A stretch of 64,000 nucleotides of DNA, taken from the NCBI GenBank assembly GCA_017893485.1, contig CM030361.1, positions 141,626,461 through 141,690,460 on the forward strand, read 5' to 3'. The notes under the pieces are model-generated. The model saw only the letters and a list, made by a program, of their open reading frames with translations. It did no database searches and was not told the origin of the DNA. Position 1 is the stretch's first letter. Every line of letters begins with the position of its first letter. The DNA comes from Hemerocallis citrina. Taxonomy: Eukaryota; Streptophyta; Magnoliopsida; Asparagales; Asphodelaceae. The position numbers and the translations under genes are program-made. Of the stretch, positions 38,237 through 49,100 are shown one piece after another.

Positions 38237-39303
38237 ATGGCACCGAAAAGATCTAAGACCTCCCATGTAGATGATAGTTCTTCTTCTAAGGACTATTCCC
38301 AGTATCTTAGGAGTCCTGATATCCTGGAGAAATGGTATCTTATTTGTACCATTATGATTTTTCCAGGTAGATTTGTAAATTTCAATGATCTAGATAGGTT
38401 CAATCTTATTTTCCTATTTCAAAATTGTAGTCTTTATGACTTTTTATCATTGGAAAATCAACCTCACTACTACCCGCAACTCATTTATCTTTTTTATACT
38501 AATATGAGAGTAGTTCAATCGGATGAAGGAGAAGTCATTGTTTATTCTTCTGTAAAAAATAAGAAGATTAAACTCATATCCGAGCGAATTAATCTTATTA
38601 TGGGTATTGATGATGAGGGACTTGATTTAGGTGAGATCATTTTAGATGATGCATTTATCTTGTCTAAAATCTTTTTGCCAAACCATGGACCCCCCATGTC
38701 TAATAAATCTATCACCCCTATTGCAAAACTTGTTGCAAGAATACTATCATATAATATTCTTCCCAAAACAGGGAGTTTGATCAGTATTCCATGGAATTGC
38801 AACAAGCGGTATATGCAATTTTTGGTAAAATAGATATCAATTGGGGTCATGTCATCTTTTCTAGACTCCACAAGTCTCATACTCACTTTCTACCTTTTGG
38901 TGGTCTGCTCACTAGTGTCTTCCTTGCTTATGATATTGATCTCGACTCCGAGACCAATGTGGTTAAGCATTATGAGTGCTTCGATCGTGCTAGTTTAGCA
39001 CGCATGAAGCTTCTTGATCCTTCCCCTAGATATTCCCCTAGGCCTACTCCCCACACCCAAGTTCCTTTAGCAACTTCTGCTAGACCATCTTCAGCCTCCA
39101 GCTCTTCTCGTCCTCGTGCTGATTTTGATGATCCACGTAGTCTATATCATGCTGTTAACTATCTCATGGATCGTCAAGATACCCTTGATTCCCATATTGA
39201 TTCCCTTGAATCCAAAATCTCCCATCTGACTCAGTTATTTACCACTCAATTTCCACCTCCGTCTCAAGATGTTGATGACGACGACGAAGACGGAGATTGC
39301 TGA
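38237..39303 (+). pseudogene. Envelope-like ORF of the Sirevirus element, frameshifted
   Basis: A third ORF between pol and the 3' LTR, as in the SIRE clade. The first frame (38237-38833, ATG at 38237) has the pattern of the plant transposon-protein family: a LIYLFYTNMRV block, then ERINLIMGIDDEG. After a frameshift near 38790-38830 the second frame (to 39303) gives FLPFGGLLTSVFLAYDI. It then gives a Pro/Ser-rich stretch, a heptad-like coiled coil (LDSHIDSLESKISHLTQLF) and an acidic tail. I see no clear signal peptide or strong transmembrane segment. 'Envelope-like' is therefore a positional name, and its role is unknown. Confidence 0.75.
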
Positions 39304-39432
39304 TTTTTTTGTTTTCTTTACTATGTATTTCCTTTCTTGCGTTTTTCTTTATGTTGTTACTTTTGTAAGACTTCATTATTTTTTGTAAGACAAAGTTCTT
39401 CAGTTATACTCTTGTGTCTTTTTGTTGATGAC

Positions 39433-39590
39433 AAAGGGGGAGACAACCTCATGTTCTTCAAAAATGTCTTTTCAAGTTCTATTAAGTCGACTGATTAGTT
39501 CTTAAGTTGACTGATACACTATGTATGACTGATTAGTTCTTAAGTCGACTGATACACTATGTATGCATTATGTGCTTTTAATAGGGGGAG
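39433..39590 (+). promoter_or_regulatory. Two extra polypurine-tract-like sequences
   Basis: AAAGGGGGAGA near 39433-39443 and TAGGGGGAG near 39582-39590 lie upstream of the tract that borders the LTR. Repeated polypurine tracts are a recognised feature of Sireviruses. Confidence 0.7.
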
Positions 39591-39654
39591 CATATCAATG
39601 GTTGTATGATTGTATGCTTGTATTATTTTTTTTAGCTATTGTGTTGTCATCATC

Positions 39655-39668
39655 AAAAAGGGGGAGAA
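39655..39668 (+). promoter_or_regulatory. Polypurine tract
   Basis: AAAAAGGGGGAGAA directly before the 3' LTR. Confidence 0.92.
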
Positions 39669-41046
39669 TGTTGATTCTTGATTTTGATGATTACAACACA
39701 CTGCAACATGTATCTGTGCTATACTATATAATTGCAGGTTGTATATACACAGGCCTCATTTCTATATAGCTGAACAAACGAACAAGCACAAGCTCTGGAT
39801 ATTGGCAAAGACTTCACTCAAAGACTCAAGTCAAGACCTGTTTCAATGACATTTATTGTTGTCTTGTAAAACAAATGTAATATTTTTTATTTTGAGTCTT
39901 AGAATGATGTACAGCCTTGTCACACACACATACACTCACATATAACTCATTCTAAATGTGTGTCTTTTCAAAACCAAAAGTCAAAACAGCTTGAACTAGA
40001 TTAGCTGTTGAGTACCAGTCTACTGCCACTTGCTCCAGTCGACTGAGTTGGTACAAAACTGCCTAATCTTATTCAAACTCTGATCAGTCGACTCATTATG
40101 GCAACCCAGTCGACTGTTCAAGTGCGTTTGACAGTTTTATGTTTTTAAAATCGCTTTTTCAAATTCAAATCATTTTTTTCCGTTGGATGACAGTTGGAGC
40201 AACTGTTTCCCAACGTCCAGTGTATCTAACTCTATAAATAGAGGTTAGAATCCACTGTAAAAAATTCACTATACTCCAAGCATTTTTTGAGATCTTAAGT
40301 TTTCATACTTTCAAGAGATTAAAGCTTTCAATTTACTAAGACTTGGTTCTCTGTCTTCAGTCCAGTATAACATTTGATTTCGTTCTGGGCTAGATATAGA
40401 AGTCAACCATTCAGCCACGTACTATATCACAATCACAAACAAGGCTATAGGTTGATTGTAAATATTTTTTATTGTTTTCTTTTCCTCTCGGTTGGAGAGT
40501 AGGACTCTAGGGTGTAGAGTCAAGTTTGTCACTCTTGGTGGAAGAGTGAGTTGCTTTCTCTGGTTGAGAGAAATGACTACGGGTTAGACAAGGTTGTTGT
40601 CTGAACGCCGTAGGGTATCCTTGTAAACTTTTTTCAAGAATAGTGGAAAACTCAAGTGGGTTACTTGGGGACTGGATGTAGGTCGGAAGGACCGAACCAG
40701 GATATATCGTGTGCACTCTGTGGTTGTATCTCTCTACTTACATTTATATTTTCTCAGTTTTTGTTTTTGCTGTGAAACTTGTTTGGACAGTCGACTGAGT
40801 ACTTGATAGGTCGACTGGTCAGATTCGTATACTCTGAAAGTTTTCTGTATGTTAAGTCGACTGTCTCAATTTTAAGTCAACTTCACAGACCTGTTTAAAT
40901 TACTTTTTCATTTTTTTAATTCAGTCGACTGGTTTATTCCTTAAGTCGACTGTACAGAAAAAAAATCTCTATTCCGCAATTTAATTTCTTATAAACACTA
41001 TTCACCCCCCCTCTAGTGTTTGTTGCCCTGCCTACCGGATCCAACA
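39669..41046 (+). repeat. 3' LTR of Sirevirus element
   Basis: 1378 bp. Eight GTCGAC palindromes remain. Relative to the 5' LTR one is lost to GTCTAC (about 40019) and one to GTCAAC (about 40876), while AGGTCGACTGG near 40808 corresponds to a degenerate copy in the 5' LTR. Confidence 0.95.
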
Positions 41047-41051
41047 ATTAA

Positions 41052-43010
41052 ATCATGCTTTTATTCATCATTTAAAAGTGAGTTTACAATATTTATTTAT
41101 TTTACTTATTCATCATCTAAACTTTGTCCTTTAAAAATTGTTCTACGATTCTGAGCTACTTCCAAGGTCATTGGGCCTACAAGGGTCTTAATTCCAGGGC
41201 TCTTACTTAGTTACTCTTAAATTGGGTCTTAGCTGCTTAGTTAGGACCCTTCATTGAGCCTACAAGGCGTCAACTTTTCGAAAGCAACTAGGAAACTTTT
41301 GGATGGAAGACCATAAACTAATTTTCTTTATAATTGAGAAATTTTGTTTTATTTATTTTGAAATGTACCCTTCTTTTCTTTTACTAGCAAAAAATAACGT
41401 AATCAAACTTATTTTCTACTTTAAACAGAACTTATTGTTGTTAAACTCATTGTTAATTAAACAAGGTACCAAGAATATGGTTTTGATATGCTATATTAAT
41501 CTGTTGATTTTATTGCGCTCTAGAATTAATGATTCTTCGTTTCGTATACATTTTATGTTTACATGAAAAAAAATTCTGATTGGTGAAAACAATTCAAAGG
41601 TTAATCAACCTTTTATTTTATTTTTATAGACCTATTGAAGGATTTAATACCAGCTCATACTCTGCAATTCCAACACATAATCTCATATTCAATAAAAAAA
41701 TAGTATTGACCAAGTAATTTTTTAATTTTTTTAGTTTCGTGTTTTCTCTTTTGATCTTCTTACTACAAATTTGGAAATAATCAGATTTTACTCAGTCTAG
41801 TTTAAGAAAAGAGAGAAAGAAATACCATAGTTTTAAACTCAGCTCAAGCAAATATAATAAAATTTACTCCAATTTTCGTTTACAGTTTTAAAAGATAAGT
41901 ATAACAACATTAGTTTTCCGTTCACAATCCAATAGTTGTCACCTTGAAGATTAAAAGGTTTAAAGAGTTAGATATATAGATAGCCACATCAAAATGATAT
42001 TTTTTTGCACTTTTTATTGTAGCAACCACCTTTAAGGAGAATGTCATCTTTATATCTTATATAATTTTTATCTGATTCTTAAACTTTGCATAGTGATAAA
42101 GTGCACAACTTTTGTTTCTTTTTTCTTCTTCTTAATTAAATATTGCTATAAGTTAAAGTTTTGAAATTATCGTGCAGTTTTACAGTCTCTCATAATTGAT
42201 TTGGTCTGTGCAATATTGCACATGGGATATACTAGTAACAACTTAAACTATATGATCAAACTAACCTGAACAACCTGTCCTGGATCACTGTGCTCTGGAA
42301 ATCAGTCATATGACATCTTTTAATAGTCTTGTAAATTTGACACGTATCATCTATTTAAACAGCATAATTTAAAAATAATATCATAAATCATTTATAAGTT
42401 TAGAAATAGGTACAAAAAGATGAATATAAATCATCTTCTATTTTTAAATTTATCCTCCTCTTCTACCATATAATTACTACTCTCTCCTTATACTCTGCAA
42501 GTTTTTCTGTGTCTCTCTTTCTCTTTGGACACTTTTCAAGTTCTCGTGCACCTTCTTTTTTTTTTGTTCTTTTTTCCCCCTGTTTGCTATAAATTTATAT
42601 TAGTCATATTTAATATAATTGTGGTTAACTTTTAGTTTCTTTATTATTATTATTATTTTTTGAAACATATTGTAAGTTGTTTTTTATCTTTTGTATATTG
42701 ATGTTTTTTAGTGTTATAAACTGAGTTACACAGGGTAGGTATAATTTAATGACTTCAAAAAAGTAAAATATATAGACATCAGATTGCAAAAATGCAATTT
42801 CATCTACTTAATTTATCATTAACTACAAGAGAAATACATGATTTTAATCTTTTATAATTCCGTTCTCCTTTTTCTCTACCGAACAATATGATGTTCTCAC
42901 TATTATATAGGATTTATAGTTTATTGCACAGCATGGACAAAGCTAGAATTTATTTATAGCTTGGGCACCACTTAATCTGTTAAGTAATATTCATAATACG
43001 ACTATCGCAT
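41052..43010. other. Intergenic, AT-rich, no gene recognised
   Basis: 41165-41285 has a GGGTCTTAATTCC / TTAGGACCC flavour that may be a MITE relic, but its ends are not clear. The rest shows no ORF or repeat I can name. Confidence 0.45.
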
Positions 43011-43019
43011 ATAATTATG

Positions 43020-43945
43020 CTCGCTATCGCCGATAGCTAGTCTAGTTCAACTGATATTGCTATCTCAGATAGCGAGTGTAGTTGTACTCATTTTTTAAAG
43101 AAATTTTAAATATGCAATTTCTACCTGAAATATATATAACTACACTCGCTATCTAAGATATTGAGTCTATTTCAACTGATCTTGAGGGTGTAGTTGTACT
43201 TAATTTTTAGAAAATATTTAAACATGCAAATATATAGACCTACACCCGCTATCCGAGATAACGAGTTTAGTTGAACTAGACTCGCTATCTCAGATAACGA
43301 GTGTAGTTGTATATATTTCATGTTCAAAATTTCTTTGAAAAATGAGTACAACAACACTCGCTATCTGAGATAGCGAGTTCATTTGCATTAGACTCGCTAT
43401 ATCACATAGCGAGTGTAGTTGTATACATTTCATGTTCAAAAAATTTCTGAAAATTGAGTACAACTACACCCGCTATCTGAGATAGCGAGTCTAGTTCAAA
43501 TGAACTCGCTATCTCAGATAGTGAGAGATGTTGTATGCATTTCAGGTAGAGTTAATATAGAGTGGATTTATAGTGTGTTTTAGTTGAGTGTTTAGACGAC
43601 ACTCACTAACTGAGATTGCGAGTGTCGATTGGACTCTCGCTGTTTCGCTATTACACTATTGCATATAATATTGCCGTTCAATTATTAAACACACTCGCTA
43701 CCTGAGATAGCTAGTCTAAACTTGATATTTTTCTTCAAGTTTTTCTCCAAACGATGGAGAAACACCTCAACATATACTCGCTATCTCAGATAGCGATACT
43801 GTTTTCACCAAAATCGCTATCTGAGATAGCGAGTCTAAACTTGAAAATTTTCTTCACGTTTTAATACCTCAACATACACTCTCTATCTCAGACAACGATG
43901 TTATTTCCATCAAAGTGGCTATCTAAGATAGCGAGTGCGTCATTT
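43020..43945. repeat. Array of nested palindromes based on CGCTATCTGAGATAGCG
   Basis: The core CGCTATCT(G/C)AGATAGCG is a 17-bp palindrome with one central base. Four copies are perfect (43358-43377, 43470-43487, 43774-43795 and 43810-43832 regions), and about ten more have one to a few changes. In the best part, two cores sit in an outer palindrome of about 77 bp with TACAAC(T/A)AC at one end and GTAGTTGTA at the other (43347-43423; similar 43236-43317 and 43459-43535). These larger units repeat about every 112 bases, separated by TTTCATGTTCAAAA-like spacers. No coding potential. Confidence 0.85.
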
Positions 43946-44378
43946 TGGTAAATACTTTCGAAAGTGGGTCATTTTGGTAAAAAATTCCAAAGTCCACTAC
44001 GGACACAATCCATCATCCAATTACCCATGAGCCCTCCAAAATTGATATTATGGCCAATCCCTACAAATAAGCTGTACGTTGGCTCTCATAATTGAGCCTT
44101 TATTATTGTTCTAAAATATAATGGTCCACAGTCAGCACATATCAAGAGGCTTAATAGAATGTAGGAGTTTTTAAAATTTTGAGGTTGGGCACTGTCTCCA
44201 CCCATGTTGCATAATATATGTTTATTATAATTAGAAATTTATCAACGGAGAGTGCTATTGTCAATATTTACCAATCTGTTTCTAATGCAACTTAAAATAA
44301 TGCGCTGCCAGTGTCAGGAGAAGAGCTATAACCATCTATCTCATACGAAAGGAAGCTTTGGATTTCGATTTGGATTTT
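43946..44378. other. Intergenic, nothing recognised
   Basis: Begins with GTCATTTTGGTAAA repeated twice (about 43951 and 43968). No gene. Confidence 0.45.
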
Positions 44379-45038
44379 TGTCACGTCCCGCTTTTCAAAA
44401 TATGAAAATACAGGCACGCAACTAAGATCCAGCGAATGACATAATACATCATTCATAAGCTATAACGATCAACTCAGCAATACAATGAATAATCACAACC
44501 CCGCATGCAATAATACAATCACATAAAATTCACAAATTAATATCCAAAATCTGGAATAAACTGTGGGACAAAACACCCGAAAACAATGTGCAAAACAAAC
44601 AACAATAGTGACAATAAAAGTTCGAAATAAGAAACTAAAAGCATGCTAAAGAAAAGAATCCGTCTTCAACATCTAGAATATCTGTTCACCAACCCCTTTA
44701 GCCAATTCATCTCCTGCACCTGTGAATTCAACATCTAGAGTGATGAAAAAATGTCCGTTAGAGCAAGCACCAAATAGCAAGTAGCAACAGGCAGGGAACA
44801 AGAAAAACAAGCATGACAAGGACGAGCAACGTGAACAAGAATCATGTAATCAAGCATGGAACATGTAACAAGTGTAGCATATAAACGAATAACAAGTGTA
44901 GCATGTAAACGAGTAGCTGGAAGCATGTAACAGGAAGCATGTATGCAAGTAAACAAGGTTCAAATAACTTGTAACAGGTTTCATGTAACTTATGAACAGA
45001 GATCATACACGTGCTCAGTGTAAATCTTATGTCAAGCA

Positions 45039-45589
45039 TCTATATAATAAATTACAAAGAAAGCTATCAAGTGGCTCACAATCAACCCCCCCCCCCCAAA
45101 ATCAAAGGCCCATATCAAACCTCACAAAACACATTTTCCCTCCAAAATTTCAAACCCCAAAACCAAATTTTTTCCCCCTAAAAAACTCATTACTTTATTA
45201 CTATATCTCTCTTCTCTCTTTACTTTTTCATATTTCTCTCTTTTTCTCTCTCTCTCTCTCTATATATATATATCTCTCTCCCATTCTTTCTTTATTTACT
45301 TAGAAATTTTGATTTTAAGATTTTGGTTTTGTAAAATTTCAGAATTTTTAATAGCAAATATCTCTTCAACAATTAAATTTCATTATTTTCCACACTTAAA
45401 GTACTAAGATGTTAGATTTTATACCCCCATTTATAATTATTTTTCAACATAGACTTTTATTTATAACTAATTATTGTCATACTATTCAAACTTGAGCTAC
45501 ATAATTATTGTTTTACTGTTTACATGGCTTTTCGTATTTTGTATGGTTCCGAAGACGTGTCGTAGGAACGTGTCCACGGGCAAATCTAG
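45039..45589 (+). mobile_element. Non-autonomous Helitron
   Basis: The 5' end TCTATATAATAAATTAC follows A (45038). The 3' end has a GTCCACGGG-type hairpin and CTAG, followed by T (45590). Insertion between A and T, TC start and CTAG end are the Helitron hallmarks. It interrupts sequence continuous in solo LTR copy 1. The interior has poly-C, poly-pyrimidine and (TC)n/(TA)n stretches and no Rep/helicase. Homologous pieces lie at 55400-55545 and 59330-59561 on the minus strand. Confidence 0.8.
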
Positions 45590-46178
45590 TTCTTTTATAA
45601 GTCTTAACTAATGCACGCAATCTTGCGTCCCATACCACAGGTCGGGTGCATATAAACAAGTGTACGTTTAGACTCTAATGGTGAATTCTATAGGGTCATG
45701 TACTCAGCTCTTCTAGTGAATCTAATAGGAAGCATAACGTGTAACCAAGAATAATATCATGTAATCAAGAATCGTGTCATGTCATGTAATCATGTAATGG
45801 ATTCTAGAGGTGTCCCCTGTCGACTCTAGACGTGACACTTAGTTCCATATAACTTGTAATTGAGTATCATGTAAACAAGAGTCATATCATGTAATCATGA
45901 GTCACTATTACGAGAAACACGGGCCTCCTTCTGAGTACACTCTCATATATTATCCACTACTAGACTTTTTCCTTTATTACCCCTGCTTGTTACTTTTTCA
46001 TAATAATTAAACATGAACATGCATCAACTAGCTAGGACGAGTATTAAGACAGGATCAAGAGGATATCAAGAGACATGTAATGCAGGATGTAGGATACACT
46101 TTATAAAATGCGAGATGCAACTATTTATACTTGTGTGCATGAAAATACGAATTCTGGGCAGCAGGACATTGCAGTACT

Positions 46179-49100
46179 CACTACAAGGAATTTGACATAT
46201 AGTGACAGCAAAAATTCGTGGGTAAAAGGCGAAAAACCGTAGGTATAGCCCGTAAAACCTATACCAACGGACATTTTTTTCCGTCGTTTTTAATTAGCTA
46301 TACCCACGGCAAAATGCCGTCACTATAGCCTATAGCGACGGTTTTTTCACCCGTTGGACAAAATCTTGGGATTATACCCACGGTTTCGTATCCGTTGGTA
46401 TAGGTTTTAAAGACACATTTTGCTTTCCTATACCCACGGTTGAAGCTCCATTGCTATAGGTTTTAGCGATGGTTTTCGCATCTAATTATTTGAATATATA
46501 CCCATCGCTCTATACACAATTTTTTCTTATTAATTACGCTTATGATAATTTAATATTTTCTTTTATAATATTAATTCAATTATAAACCAAATACACAATG
46601 AAATAAATACATGTGTTTATGAAACAAAATTAAATAAAATTAAACTTCAATCATATTAAAAATTAATGAAGTATTACAAGCATGTCAAATTCAAATTACA
46701 AAATAGTTAAAATGTCAACCTAAGAGTACCATACTGACATATAATAAGCATATAAAGTCTTATAACAATCTCATCCACTTAATTTCGAGGTTTGCTCCAT
46801 CAACAGAAAATTAGCTTCCATTGCCAATAAATAGTGTACATCTACAACTCGCCAATAAATAACTCCGATCTACAATGCTGACTGGAAAATCATCTCAGCA
46901 AGTTCCTGTACCATCAAAAATTTAAAGGAATAGTTCTTAGCATATTGTTCTCATAGTTTGTATACAGAATCAAGTATAGACAACTCCTAATGGTATTTCT
47001 ATGAACTTCAAGAGATGGTAAACAAAAAGATTTTTTAAAAAAAATACCAGCTTAGTTCTGTTAAATTGTAAAAAGACGGACAATTATAAAGAGAACTAAA
47101 TGATGGACTATGAAAACTAAAACTGACTCTTCCTTTTCAAAATGACCAACTGTTCCAAAGGTCACAAAACTATGAGAATAACAAGAAAACTGCATAACAG
47201 CAAATAGAAAGATGCATATGAGTATTTACTCAAGTAGACTCATTTCAAGCTCGGAATTATAATGTTTCTTTCAGGATGCCGGCAAGGCCATCTAACGAAT
47301 TGTTAGTATTTTAAATTATCATTATGAACAAAGTAGTGCTCATAAATAAAACTAACATTTGCGTATGCACCAGACAAGCATTGGCAGACGGTCAACCTCG
47401 CTTCTAAAATCCTTGACAATATTTGCACATCCATGCACTCTGAGTAATCTGAAGAAACAAACCACATAAAGGAACTAAATATATTGTATTTGCTCGGAAA
47501 TCTCATCCTTTATATATAAAATGCTGACTGGCAAACTTTGTATACAGAATCAAGTATTTATCAGTAGTTAGCATATTGTTCTCATAGTTTAAACTTCAAA
47601 ATTTACTTCTTTGAGGGAAACACTTCAAAAAATGATGACAATAAATTGACACTACCTAGACTAGTAAGGTAGTGTCAATTAAGGAGGAACAAGGAAATTA
47701 TTTTAACTAACGACCTTGAGTATCATAGAACTGTAGAATGCAGTGACCTAAATTGGAATCAATAATTGATAATTAAATACAAAAATTTAAATATCCGACT
47801 GCAAACAATGTCATGTCATCCCTAATTAAATACAAGAAATTTGCCATTCACTACATAATTCAATACATTCACTAACTTCCATTACAATAACTAAAGTTAC
47901 TTGTCTGGGCTTCATTCATTGTATAAATATAAGTAGAAGTGTCAAATTATGCCAAGTATGATAAAAGGCATGGACTAGTGCTGCTAAACAGGTTCCCACC
48001 GGGTAATCATTATCAGAACCCTTTGTATAACATGGAAATTTATTGAAGATACAACGCGCAACAAATATATCAAAAACAAATTCTATACATATCAACAAGG
48101 CCCAGAGCAAGTTTTTAAAAAGAGAATATCCACCTTTATAAGGCCCCCCTCGGCCTCTTTTTCATTCTATTTTATTTAGACCTTTAGGGTTAAAATTAAA
48201 GTAGCTTTCATGTTAAGCTTGTTAAGTTTGAAAATAGCTGAAACAAATTTTCAAAATAGTTCATGTAAATAAGAACATTCAATATAAATTTGATTTGTCA
48301 TTTCTATTTCTTAGGCTTAGGCAAATTTTCAAAATATAGTTTATTTAATTAGCTCTTCAATGTAACCTACAGATATATCCTAACAAATTATATTTTGAAA
48401 TGACTAGCTTACTTTCAGAACTGCAAATAAAATTTTACTTTGTTCTTCTTAATCCTTCCTTGAAGGCTTGAACTTGGTTCTATAACATAAAAACAATAAG
48501 CAAAGGTTTATAGCGATGGGAAGTGCAAGAGAAATCCTTCATAAGATCCAACTATATTGAAGTTTACTTTATAAATAGCACCGAAGAAGATGTGAAGGAA
48601 AAGGTTAAGAAATACCTGTCCAACCTCGCTTCCCTCACAGTAATCCTTCATAAAATCTTCAGTAATGTATGTAAGAGAAATCAGTAACAAATCAAAAATA
48701 AAATTGGTGCAGCTCAATGACTAATATAAAACTGTTTTCTTTAACCTGAAAGAAGTATAATGTTTTCATCATATACCAATACGAAACACAGATTTACATG
48801 CATAATCTTTCAAATAAATGAAATTATTACAATGTAAGACTATATCAAGTGAAACCTTACAAGAAGAAAGCTAATAAGAAAAGATCAGTCTTAACTCTTC
48901 ATGCACTACCTTCCATTAACCTCGCTTGGAAGTTATCTTCGCTAGTTTGAGCGCTTGAATGAATACCTATAATCACAAAAAAGGTAAATACCGTACTATT
49001 TCAAAGATAAATTAAAGTAAGACATGAGTAAAATCATTGATTTGTATGAACAAAAGTATTCAATGGAGGACTATTAGTAACTCCAATCAAAATCCTGTAG

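Larger units (their letters stand above)
31339..41046 (+). mobile_element. Sirevirus-type Ty1/copia LTR retrotransposon
   Basis: A 9.7-kb element with 1377- and 1378-bp LTRs starting TGTTGATTCTTG and ending GATCCAACA. It has a perfect ATTAA target duplication (31334-31338, 41047-41051), a primer-binding site, gag, pol in the order protease, integrase, RT, RNase H, then an extra envelope-like ORF before the 3' LTR. The long LTRs, gag type, extra ORF and repeated polypurine tracts together indicate the SIRE/Maximus (Sirevirus) lineage. The LTRs differ at roughly 50-60 positions by eye (about 96% identity), so the insertion is fairly young, yet it cannot make a full pol. Confidence 0.95.

Noticed and set aside
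43020..43945. CRISPR-like array
   Set aside because: The repeats are palindromes at uneven spacing with diverged copies and related spacers, in plant nuclear DNA with no cas genes.
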